Positions 1-8,070 of a stretch of DNA of 64,000 nucleotides are shown in pieces. This DNA comes from DAONFI01 sp035403485. GTDB taxonomy: Bacteria > Planctomycetota > Phycisphaerae > SM23-33. A program made the position numbers and the translations under genes. Location: positions 19,613 to 83,612 of the forward strand of contig CAZIAZ010000003.1 of the NCBI GenBank assembly GCA_964536835.1. The letters run 5' to 3'. The notes under the pieces are model-generated. The model ran no database searches. It was not told the origin of the DNA and saw only the letters and a list, made by a program, of their open reading frames with translations. Every line of letters begins with the position of its first letter. Position 1 is the stretch's first letter.

Positions 1-1
1 G

Positions 2-694
<693 letters not shown>

Positions 695-716
695 GTCAAT
701 AATAGTAGGATAAAAT

Positions 717-752
717 AAAACCCGCGATATCAATGATATGGCGGGTTTTTTT
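717..752 (+). terminator. Rho-independent terminator of the sigma factor gene
   Basis: AACCCGC (719-725) pairs with GCGGGTT (741-747) around an inner ATATC/GATAT stem and is followed by a run of seven T residues. It lies just downstream of the rpoD stop and before the repeat element at 790. Confidence 0.85.
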
Positions 753-789
753 GTTGTCTGTATTTTTCTATAGCATATGGTTGGCGGGT

Positions 790-951
790 TAGAGCATTGA
801 AAGATTGAGAGTTCATATTTTTGCGCCAGTGGGTTTGTTCGTGGCAAGGAAGGAAAATGAGGCATACTTGGCAGTATTCTGAAGTTTTTCTGACGCAGCC
901 ACGGACAAAGCAAACCAGCAAAAAAGGAACTCTCAAGATTGAACTGCTCTA
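790..951. repeat. 162-bp TA-flanked inverted-repeat element, family A copy 1
   Basis: The ends are TAGAGCA and TGCTCTA. Inside them the imperfect inverted repeats TTGAGAGTTC and GAACTCTCAA sit in matching positions. The copies at 10164-10325 and 16696-16857 are nearly identical over the full 162 bp, and the one at 61812-61973 is diverged. The terminal TA dinucleotides could be a target-site duplication, as for IS630/Tc1/mariner-type elements. The element encodes no transposase, so it looks like a MITE. Its right-end TA supplies the stop codon of the lipoprotein gene on the minus strand. Confidence 0.85.
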
Positions 952-1458
952 GGGTGTCGGAGCGTCGTCATTATGTTTTGGATTTTTTCTGCCGGCTTCG
1001 TTTTGGAGTTCTGTAAATAGTTTATCGGTATTAGCCATAAGCCCCAATGCTTTTGCAGGAACTATTACGACCTCAAGGCTGCATGGGGAATAAAGCGTAA
1101 AAGCATTTTCATCGTTGTCCAATTTGACACTGTAATCATATCTTCCGCCGGTAAGTTCCATTTGTGTCGAGTCGCCCATTTTTATCATTTTTTCCGGATT
1201 AAGCAGCTTGAAGAATTTTTTGGCGAAGCGACTGTCCTGCTGGTAATCTGCGGAAAATTGCAGTGAAGGGATTGAGTTCATGTCATAGAATGTGAGATGA
1301 AGTTTGTCGCCCTGCTTTACGGCTATGACTTTCTGCCTGTAGTCGATGGTCTTGCTGACGCATTGAATTTCAATTTTGTCGTAATTTGCAGGGTCGAATT
1401 CCTTGCATCCGCCGACAGCCGCAGCAATGCACATAATTGTCATGAACAGATTTTTCAT
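949..1458 (-). CDS. Putative lipoprotein of unknown function
   Basis: This 169-residue protein starts with a typical lipoprotein signal peptide: MKNLF, a hydrophobic stretch, then AAAVGGC with the probable lipidated cysteine near residue 18. The start at 1458 is preceded by AGAGG at a suitable distance; the frame extends 18 codons further upstream without a better ribosome-binding site. The mature part (KEFDPANYDKIE onward) matches no family I recognise. The stop codon TAG (951-949) is formed by the TA at the end of the repeat element plus its first G, so the element abuts the reading frame exactly. The neighbour upstream on the same strand is the DivIC-like gene, about 85 bp away. The function is unknown; the membrane anchoring is inferred from the lipobox. 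Confidence 0.7.
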   Translation of the reverse strand: MKNLFMTIMCIAAAVGGCKEFDPANYDKIEIQCVSKTIDYRQKVIAVKQGDKLHLTFYDMNSIPSLQFSADYQQDSRFAKKFFKLLNPEKMIKMGDSTQMELTGGRYDYSVKLDNDENAFTLYSPCSLEVVIVPAKALGLMANTDKLFTELQNEAGRKNPKHNDDAPTP

Positions 1459-1542
1459 AGCCGCCTCTTTATTGTCCGAAACACTCTGAATATGCGCCAG
1501 CCAAGCCGGCAAAAAATCAGACTCAGGTAATATCGGTAGTCG

Positions 1543-2106
1543 TCAGTCTTTTTTTGTTATCGGCGGTGGCGGCAACTTCCATGGCCGCCAGCCGTGCTTC
1601 TGCGTCGGCGGGGCAAACAGGATGAATGCCGAAATCAGCATAGCCGCCGAAAGCAGCATATAGCTGCGCCGTTTGCCCTGTTTTTCCAGTTTGGCTGCGG
1701 TTTGCAGCCAGAAAGAGTCCTTATGCGACGGCTGAGGATAATGAATTTCTGATAGAATTTCAGGATTGTCCACCGGCCGGGCCGGGTCGCGTACGATAAT
1801 TTCGTCGGGCGTATAAAGCCCAAGACGGGTGCCGGCCAATCGTTGCGTGAGAATTTCGTCGTTCTGCACGTCGCGCATCATGCGGCTGAGCGCCTGGACG
1901 GTTTCCTTAGCCTCCTGCAATCGCAGCGTGTCACGCTCAAGTTCATAGCGGGTTTTTTCTTTTTCAGCCCACGCCGGCAGAAGTACCAACGCAGCCAGCA
2001 ATGTCAGCGCCATGCCGGTCACCACCAAAAAACCAAGACGCCGGAAAAACGCTCCGCCGCCGGATTCCTCAACTATCTCAATTTTGTCTCCACATCCTTG
2101 CGCCAT
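1543..2106 (-). CDS. FtsB/DivIC-like septum formation initiator protein
   Basis: The 187-residue product has an N-terminal transmembrane helix (about residues 22-45), then a charged coiled coil (EKEKTRYELERDTLRLQEAK). The middle has the YTPDEIIVRDP-type segment, and a second hydrophobic helix lies near residues 148-165. The layout of a short N-tail, one helix and a coiled coil is that of FtsB/DivIC, which link cell-division proteins FtsL and FtsQ at the septum. The position directly after enolase, overlapping its end by 29 bp, matches the widespread eno-ftsB gene order. The protein is longer than usual FtsB (about 100 residues), and the second membrane helix is not typical. ATG at 2106 has a GGAG 12 nt upstream; a TTG at 2124 is the alternative. 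The assignment rests on architecture and synteny. Confidence 0.55.
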   Translation of the reverse strand: MAQGCGDKIEIVEESGGGAFFRRLGFLVVTGMALTLLAALVLLPAWAEKEKTRYELERDTLRLQEAKETVQALSRMMRDVQNDEILTQRLAGTRLGLYTPDEIIVRDPARPVDNPEILSEIHYPQPSHKDSFWLQTAAKLEKQGKRRSYMLLSAAMLISAFILFAPPTQKHGWRPWKLPPPPITKKD

Positions 2107-3379
2107 AAACAGCTTTATCTCCAAGTTTTTCTTCTATCCGTAGAAGTTGGTTATATTTGCACACGCGGTCAGTCCGGCTGGCTGAGCCGGTTTTTATCTG
2201 GCCGGTTTTTTCCGCAACAACCAGGTCGGCTATCGTGGTATCTTCCGTTTCACCTGAACGATGTGAAACCACAGCGGTATAATCGGCACGGCGGGCCATA
2301 TTTATCGCCGCCAGCGTTTCCGTCAGAGTGCCAATCTGGTTGACCTTTATGAGGATGCTGTTGGCAACGCCCAGGTCTATGCCTTTCTGGAGGAAATTCA
2401 CGTTCGTCACAAAAAGGTCGTCGCCGACGAGCTGTATCTTGTCGCCGAGTCTGTCGGTCAGCAGTTTCCATCCGTCCCAGTCCTCTTCGCCGCAGCCGTC
2501 CTCTATGCTCATTATCGGATAACGGCTGCACCAGTCAACCCATATATCGACCATTTCTTCATTATCGATTATTCGCGACGGGTTCGATTTGAAGAAACAG
2601 TAGCCTTCTCTGCCGAGTTTTCTGGCTTCGTTGGCCAATTCGCTGGCGGCAGGGTCGAGGGCGATGAATATGTCTTCGCCGGGGGCGTAACCGGCTTTTT
2701 CGATGGCGGTAAGTATCAATTCCGGCGCCTCTTCGTTGCTTTTGAGGCTGGGCGCGTAGCCGCCTTCGTCGCCCACGCCCGTGGAGTAGCCTTTATTTTT
2801 AAGCACACTCTTGAGTGAATGGAAAACTTCAGCTCCCATTTGAAGCGCTTGTCTGAACGTCTCGGCGCCGAGCGGCTGAATCATGAATTCCTGGAAGTCG
2901 ACCGTACCATCGGCATGTTTGCCGCCGTTAAGTATGTTCATCATCGGCACGGGCAGGATGACGGAATCGTCATCGCCGAGGTATTCGTAAAGTTCCAGAC
3001 CCATTGAATTAGCCTGCGCCCGCGCCACCGCCATCGATACGCCCAGTATCGCGTTTGCACCGAGTCGCGATTTGTTTTTAGTGCCGTCAGCCTGTATCAT
3101 GGCATTGTCTACAGCCTTCTGCGCTTCGGCGTCCATGCCGACTACCACGTCACGCAATTCGCCGTTGACGTTGGCTACCGCGTGCAGGACGCCTTTGCCG
3201 CCGTAGTATTTCGGGTCGCCGTCGCGAAGTTCACAGGCTTCATTTTCGCCGGTGGATGCGCCGCTTGGAACGGCTGCCCGACCCCTTGTGCCGTCTTCGA
3301 GATAAACGTCAACCTCAACAGTCGGATTGCCGCGGGAATCCAGTATCTCTCTGCCGATGATATCAGCTATTCTGGCCAT
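2078..3379 (-). CDS. eno: Enolase
   Basis: Enolase converts 2-phosphoglycerate to phosphoenolpyruvate in glycolysis. The 433-residue length is normal. Recognisable landmarks are the N-terminal REILDSRGNPTVEVDV, the GASTGENEA loop, the catalytic acid region GVGDEGGYAPS, the metal-ligand segment SIEDGCGEEDW, the GDDLFVTN strand, the catalytic lysine in LIKVNQIGT and the SHRSGETED loop. ATG is preceded by a strong GGAGG six bases away. It is read in the same direction as the exported coiled-coil gene 51 bp upstream and the DivIC-like gene that overlaps its 3' end, so these three are probably co-transcribed. Confidence 0.98.
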   Translation of the reverse strand: MARIADIIGREILDSRGNPTVEVDVYLEDGTRGRAAVPSGASTGENEACELRDGDPKYYGGKGVLHAVANVNGELRDVVVGMDAEAQKAVDNAMIQADGTKNKSRLGANAILGVSMAVARAQANSMGLELYEYLGDDDSVILPVPMMNILNGGKHADGTVDFQEFMIQPLGAETFRQALQMGAEVFHSLKSVLKNKGYSTGVGDEGGYAPSLKSNEEAPELILTAIEKAGYAPGEDIFIALDPAASELANEARKLGREGYCFFKSNPSRIIDNEEMVDIWVDWCSRYPIMSIEDGCGEEDWDGWKLLTDRLGDKIQLVGDDLFVTNVNFLQKGIDLGVANSILIKVNQIGTLTETLAAINMARRADYTAVVSHRSGETEDTTIADLVVAEKTGQIKTGSASRTDRVCKYNQLLRIEEKLGDKAVYGARMWRQN

Positions 3380-3430
3380 GATGTACCTCCAAAAAAGTTG
3401 ATACGCCGTGTTTTTTGCCTATGTTGTACA

Positions 3431-4696
3431 TTATAGGCGGTCTACGACGTTATCACCTATCTGGGGCGGGAAAACCTGACGGGACATGGCGCCGGCGGCA
3501 GTAGTGTCTCCGACGATGTCAATCCGCAGATAACCCACGAATTTATCCCGTCGATAAACAATCAGACGCATGCCGGCCTGAAGGCCATGCAGTGAACCCA
3601 CATTTATTTTGATTATCTGGTCGTCTATGCTGGTTATTTTGCCGGCGATACGGTTTATTTCGATTTTTACAGGGTTGTTGTTGGAAGATTCTTCTTCGTC
3701 GTCGGAGGCTGACTGCGATTCATCGTCGGCTGAAGACGTTTTGTTTGCAGCAGGCGAAGTTGTGACAGGTTTGCGGGTGACGTATTCCACGCGAGAGGCG
3801 GCTGCCGGATTGGCCATGGCTTCCTTGTAGGCTTTTATCTCCAGCTGTAGCCTGGCGATTTCCTTTTCCGACGACTGAAAGTTGTTACGTATGACCTTGA
3901 GTTCCTCGCCTGTCTGTTCGTTCTTTTTTATCTGTTCGTTGAGCATTGTGTGGATACGTTTGTTCTTGTCGGCCAACGTATCCCGCTCCCGCGTAATGTC
4001 GCCGATTTTTTCCAGCATTTCCTTTGTCCGCTGCGGCTCATCTATGCGATAAAGCTTCAGCTGCAACGACAGGATATTGTTTTCCTGCTGGAGGATTTGG
4101 GCGGTTTTCGCCGGCTGGGTTGTGGCGACGGTTTTCAGACGTTCAAGGACGGCTTCTTCGTTTTTGACCGTAAGCTCGATTTCCTTGCGACGGATTTCCG
4201 CTTCCATATCGCTTGCGTGCATTCTCGATTCGCGCAGGGCGTTGGTCAGGTTTGCATTGACTTGATGGCCTTTATTGAGTGCAGCCATCAGCCGTGAATT
4301 TTCCAGCTGAAGTTTAAGTATGATGTTTTGAAGTTTTTCTTCTTCGGTTCCGGATTCGTCGGCGGGCCTGGCGGCGGAAGAGGCTGACGACGGCGATAGC
4401 GTTTTCTCCGCCTTATTTGTAGCCTGTGCCGGAGTTATATTTTTTGGCGTTGCCGGTTTTATTGACGGCGGCTCAGCTGGTTGAGTCTGTGATTTTTTAG
4501 GCGCATCGGCCGCTGATTTGTTGAATTCCGGCAGGCCTGCCGGAAGAGTTTCAATTGCCGCCGCCTCAAACGACGGGGCTGCGTCCTGATTGTCGGAAGA
4601 GGTGTCGGCTGAGGCGCAAAAAACCTCGCCGGCCGTCGCTAGCAGAACAGCCCACAAAATTACACAAAACGTTCTGGTTGATTTTAGCTTCTTCAC
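3431..4696 (-). CDS. Exported coiled-coil protein of unknown function
   Basis: The protein has 421 residues. It begins with a signal peptide (MKKLKSTRTF, a hydrophobic core, and a likely cleavage site after EVFCA). A Pro/Ala/Thr-rich low-complexity linker follows to about residue 110. A long coiled coil runs from about residue 115 to 290 (LQLENSRLMAALN onward), with another acidic Ser-rich linker after it. A compact C-terminal domain of about 80 residues follows (IAGKITSIDDQIIKINVGS, GLQAGMRLIVYRR). That end resembles small beta domains in periplasmic or envelope proteins with a glycine-rich turn, but I do not recognise the family. It sits between the methyltransferase and eno genes. A role as an envelope spacer or scaffold is possible but is inference only. 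Confidence 0.65.
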   Translation of the reverse strand: MKKLKSTRTFCVILWAVLLATAGEVFCASADTSSDNQDAAPSFEAAAIETLPAGLPEFNKSAADAPKKSQTQPAEPPSIKPATPKNITPAQATNKAEKTLSPSSASSAARPADESGTEEEKLQNIILKLQLENSRLMAALNKGHQVNANLTNALRESRMHASDMEAEIRRKEIELTVKNEEAVLERLKTVATTQPAKTAQILQQENNILSLQLKLYRIDEPQRTKEMLEKIGDITRERDTLADKNKRIHTMLNEQIKKNEQTGEELKVIRNNFQSSEKEIARLQLEIKAYKEAMANPAAASRVEYVTRKPVTTSPAANKTSSADDESQSASDDEEESSNNNPVKIEINRIAGKITSIDDQIIKINVGSLHGLQAGMRLIVYRRDKFVGYLRIDIVGDTTAAGAMSRQVFPPQIGDNVVDRL

Positions 4697-4768
4697 AACC
4701 CGACATGATAATTTATTTACAGCCTGCTACAAGCATTTTTTTATTATTATTGCCATAACCGCCGTCTT

Positions 4769-5422
4769 TTATGGCTGAAAATCCGGAATTCGGCATATGA
4801 CGGTGAAGTCGTTTTCGAGGTATTTGTCCAGAATGTGTATTTCTGCGTCGCCGCATGCGGCGCGGACAGCCGCCATCGCGGCGGTCGGCTGATAGGCGTA
4901 ATATCGGTCGTCTTTGATTTTATGACGGGCGTGGAGGCAGTTGAACACCAGCCATTTGCTGGCGAGTGCGGCCATTTTTTCGACGGCGTTTTGCATAAAA
5001 CTTTCGTTATTGCCCAGATTCAGGTTAAATGCGCCGCTGCAGTAGACTACGTCGAACGGTTTGTCTGCCTTTAAAAAACTCAATGCCGCGTGAGCAGACA
5101 TTGCAAAAATGTCAGCCGCGAAAAGTTCAAGTTCCGGCTTGTCTTGACGCGCACGGAGAAGCATTTCGGGCAGAACGTCGACGCCTGCGTAGCGACACAA
5201 CGCAATTTTTCTGACGGCGAGATATTGGGCCAAATCGCCAAGCCCGCAGCCGACGTCCAACAGCGTCAGGCCGTTGAGCGGAACATTGTCGGCTAATATT
5301 GAAAAACGCAGCAGTTGCGTCTCGCCGGCAGCCCAGTCGAGCACGTCGTAATTTTTTCTGCATGATTTTATGCGCGGCAGATAATGATTACGGATTTTAT
5401 CTATTTTGTCATTCATTTTCAT
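4769..5422 (-). CDS. Class I SAM-dependent methyltransferase
   Basis: The 217-residue protein has the Rossmann-fold methyltransferase core: motif I LLDVGCGLGDLAQYL (about residues 58-72), an acidic strand end GVDVLPEML, and the strand DVVYCSGAFN near residues 125-135. The substrate cannot be read from the sequence. It follows the 550-residue unknown gene by only 3 bp, and that gene overlaps the DapF-family gene by 4 bp, so the three look translationally coupled. A small-molecule substrate linked to that operon is therefore plausible, but this is inference. Confidence 0.8.
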   Translation of the reverse strand: MKMNDKIDKIRNHYLPRIKSCRKNYDVLDWAAGETQLLRFSILADNVPLNGLTLLDVGCGLGDLAQYLAVRKIALCRYAGVDVLPEMLLRARQDKPELELFAADIFAMSAHAALSFLKADKPFDVVYCSGAFNLNLGNNESFMQNAVEKMAALASKWLVFNCLHARHKIKDDRYYAYQPTAAMAAVRAACGDAEIHILDKYLENDFTVICRIPDFQP

Positions 5423-5425
5423 AAT

Positions 5426-7078
5426 TCAGGTGGCGGCTGGACTTTCTTTGTAAATTTCGGCGTGGGAGATGACGTATTTATAAAAAGCCTCGCCTCCGAG
5501 TGCGATACACCACGGCAATATCGCTCCTCGTGAATCGTAAAAATCCATCGCCGCCGCCTGTGAATCCAGGTACAGACGGTTCAGCCAGCCGGCCAGCGTT
5601 TTGACACGCAATTTTTTTTCATTCTCCCACAAGCTGCGCATTTCAGGGCATTTGGGCTGTGTTTTCGCCAATTCGCGACGGCGGTTCTCAATCACAGCCA
5701 TTTCTGCATACTCGGCGGCAAATTGGGTTTTCATCCATGATTTTCGCCTGGTTTCATCTGCAAAATCTGTCAGCCGACTACGGGCGGCAGCTATCACTTC
5801 ATTATATTCGGCGGCGAATTCCTTTGCCGGCATATCATCGCGTCCGAAAATTTCGGCCAGGTGCGTTGGGAGATTTATCATTACAGACTCATCCAGTTTC
5901 GCCAGCCTGTCCAGCAGTTTGAATCGCACTCGCAGGACCGGCTTGAAATATTTTTGGGGCAATACTCCTTCCGTCGTCAGCAGCCGTTCAAATTCATATG
6001 CCGCCGGCATATACATCGAGCCGTGATACGGCAGCGCCAGGTACGAACCTGTTTGGCCTGCCCGTACCTGCAGTACGAGTAAAATCGCTTTGCCTGCTAT
6101 GCACAATACGCCTGCGTGCTTCATTGCGACAAGCGGCAAGCCGGCAGACGCGTCGAACTCCATGTCGCCTGCCGTGATTCTACCATCCTGAAGCCGACAC
6201 TCGCAGCGAACCAATCGGCCGTCCCTGCGGAAAATCAGATAAAACGGCAATTCGCCGGCTGTCATGTCAAGCGGATGTACGCCCACATCGGCAGTTGCAA
6301 CCGCCTGATTATACAGGTTGCCGAGCCGCTCATAATCATTTATGAAAAGCTCAGCCAATTTCAGACGTTGCGGCGAACAGTCCAGAGAAAAAAAATCGCT
6401 CGCCTGCCGAATTCTTCGCTCGTGTGCCGGCGAAGAGCATTTGTCCGGAATAGTCAGCCATTCGCCCAGCCAGTCGGCGTAAAGCTCGGTCAGGCTGCCG
6501 GTTGACCGCCTGGAAACAAGACGCTCCAGCCTGGCCTGCTCGGCGGAAAACCACTCTTCGCTGCGACGGCGACATTGTTGCGACGGGAATCGTTCAAGCG
6601 AATCGTTTTTTGCGCGATGAAACATCCACAAAATCGCATCGCGACACTGCCGCACAGTGATATCGCCTATTAACCTGTGATGCCGTCTGTCGCCGACAAA
6701 ACTCGAACCGACCAGCATCCAATTATCGCTTGTGGAATATTTTTCAAAAAGTTCCTGCGGCGTAGTATTAAGGTCATGCGCTATTTGTTTGAGTCTGACG
6801 CCCGGCAGGTTTTCCCACCGGCGGATATCCACGGCGACCCTGCCGAGAAAATCGTTATAAAAAAGTGCAGCGCCCCAATCCGAGCCGCCGGTTGAATAGA
6901 ATCGCTCCTGCACGATTTTAAGGCTGGTGTCATCGACGCCTGCGCCTTTTGCCGTAAAGGCGACGTCTATATCCTCGACGTAGTGTGTCGTGTTTATGCC
7001 TGCTGAGGCGAGGGCGTGTAATTTGGGTAACGTATCCCAGAGGCTGTGGGAGTTCTGGTCTATGCTCACTACGTTCAT
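5426..7078 (-). CDS. Conserved-looking protein of unknown function (550 residues)
   Basis: I do not recognise this family. The protein is soluble: there is no signal peptide or membrane helix. It starts MNVVSIDQNSHSLWDTLPKL and contains several Trp- and Arg-rich helical stretches (RWENLPGVRLKQIA, AILWMFHRAK, LYADWLGEWL). A central beta-rich part includes GVHPLDMTAGELPFYLIFRR, and a helical end is rich in Arg and Glu. Its start codon overlaps the stop of the DapF-family gene (ATGA), and the methyltransferase starts 3 bp after its stop, so it is almost certainly made together with them. The coding sequence is long and its codon use is like that of its neighbours, so it is a real gene. No catalytic motif is evident to me. 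Confidence 0.75.
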   Translation of the reverse strand: MNVVSIDQNSHSLWDTLPKLHALASAGINTTHYVEDIDVAFTAKGAGVDDTSLKIVQERFYSTGGSDWGAALFYNDFLGRVAVDIRRWENLPGVRLKQIAHDLNTTPQELFEKYSTSDNWMLVGSSFVGDRRHHRLIGDITVRQCRDAILWMFHRAKNDSLERFPSQQCRRRSEEWFSAEQARLERLVSRRSTGSLTELYADWLGEWLTIPDKCSSPAHERRIRQASDFFSLDCSPQRLKLAELFINDYERLGNLYNQAVATADVGVHPLDMTAGELPFYLIFRRDGRLVRCECRLQDGRITAGDMEFDASAGLPLVAMKHAGVLCIAGKAILLVLQVRAGQTGSYLALPYHGSMYMPAAYEFERLLTTEGVLPQKYFKPVLRVRFKLLDRLAKLDESVMINLPTHLAEIFGRDDMPAKEFAAEYNEVIAAARSRLTDFADETRRKSWMKTQFAAEYAEMAVIENRRRELAKTQPKCPEMRSLWENEKKLRVKTLAGWLNRLYLDSQAAAMDFYDSRGAILPWCIALGGEAFYKYVISHAEIYKESPAAT

Positions 7079-7986
7079 CGCGACTCCAGCGTCGAAAGCA
7101 GGAACACGTCGTTCAGTACGCCTGTATAAAGTACGCGGGCGCGGGATTCCAGGCAGCAGTCCACGATTGCGCCGGATTCGTCCCGCGTGATGTAAACCCG
7201 CAAAATCTCTCCGCCGCGAGTACGCACTATGACCGGCGCAGTACCGTCATATATTTCCGGCGGCCAATCGTTTTTTAGGGCAGTGACGATTGCACATGCG
7301 CTTGCGCCGGTGCCGCAGGCTAACGTCTCGTCTTCCACGCCGAACTCGAACGTCCGCATCGCTATTCTGCCGGGTGACAATATCTGCACGAAATTCGCAT
7401 TCACGCCGCGCGGCTTGAACGCGGGATGATGTCGCAACTGATATCCCCAGCGGCGGACATTGACGGCTGACACGTTGTCGACGATTGTCACCACGTGCGG
7501 AATGCCGGTTACGATGTAATCGCAGACGAACGTTTTTTTCTGGTCAGCCGATTCACACTCTATATTCAGGTTTGGCCGATGATTTTCCGGCGGCGATATG
7601 CACACGCGGACGTAATCGCGATCAATGCATTGGCCCTGTATTATGCCGGCTGGCGTGAGAATGTTTATCTGCCTGTCCGGCAGTATACCCTTCGCCACTA
7701 CCCAGCGCGTGAAACAGGCTGACCCGTTGCCGCAGAGTTCGCAAAACGACCCGTCGCTTTCGAAATGGGCTGACGAAATCTCCGCCAGTCCGCCGGTATA
7801 GCCGTCTTTACAGGCGAATATCACGCCGTCCGCTCCCACACCCTTGTGGCGGTCGCATATGCCGCGCGCGAAGGCTGACGACAATTTCGAGTCGCTCAAT
7901 ATACTGTCGAATTGGCCGGAAAGATTGTCTATGCAGATAAAATCATTGCCGCATGCCGTCAGCTTGGTGAACTCTACTGATTCCAT
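7075..7986 (-). CDS. dapF: Diaminopimelate epimerase family protein (PLP-independent amino acid racemase fold)
   Basis: The 303-residue protein has the DapF fold with both active-site cysteines: C85 in CELCGNGSAC and C224 in ETLACGTGASA. The N-terminal KLTACGNDFICID and the GVGADGVIF loop are also typical. DapF interconverts LL- and meso-diaminopimelate for lysine and peptidoglycan. Three residues that bind the far end of diaminopimelate in E. coli DapF differ here: N64 is Glu (FESDGS), N157 is Ile (GIPH) and R209 is Phe (TFEFGVE). E208 and N190 equivalents are kept. The enzyme may therefore be a true DapF with a changed pocket or a racemase for another amino acid. It leads an apparent operon with an unknown protein and a methyltransferase. 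The fold is certain; the substrate is not. Confidence 0.8.
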   Translation of the reverse strand: MESVEFTKLTACGNDFICIDNLSGQFDSILSDSKLSSAFARGICDRHKGVGADGVIFACKDGYTGGLAEISSAHFESDGSFCELCGNGSACFTRWVVAKGILPDRQINILTPAGIIQGQCIDRDYVRVCISPPENHRPNLNIECESADQKKTFVCDYIVTGIPHVVTIVDNVSAVNVRRWGYQLRHHPAFKPRGVNANFVQILSPGRIAMRTFEFGVEDETLACGTGASACAIVTALKNDWPPEIYDGTAPVIVRTRGGEILRVYITRDESGAIVDCCLESRARVLYTGVLNDVFLLSTLESR

Positions 7987-8070
7987 AGTGAACCATTTTA
8001 GCCGCCCATTATCGCATTATCCAGTCTTCGTCGACTTTTAAAATCGATACCGGCTGCATCTGACGCATCG

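Noticed and set aside
730..936. Small minus-strand open frame inside the family A repeat, also present at 10050-10310 and 16633-16842
   Set aside because: The frame recurs only because the element is conserved. It has no ribosome-binding site and its protein sequence is unlike any known family.
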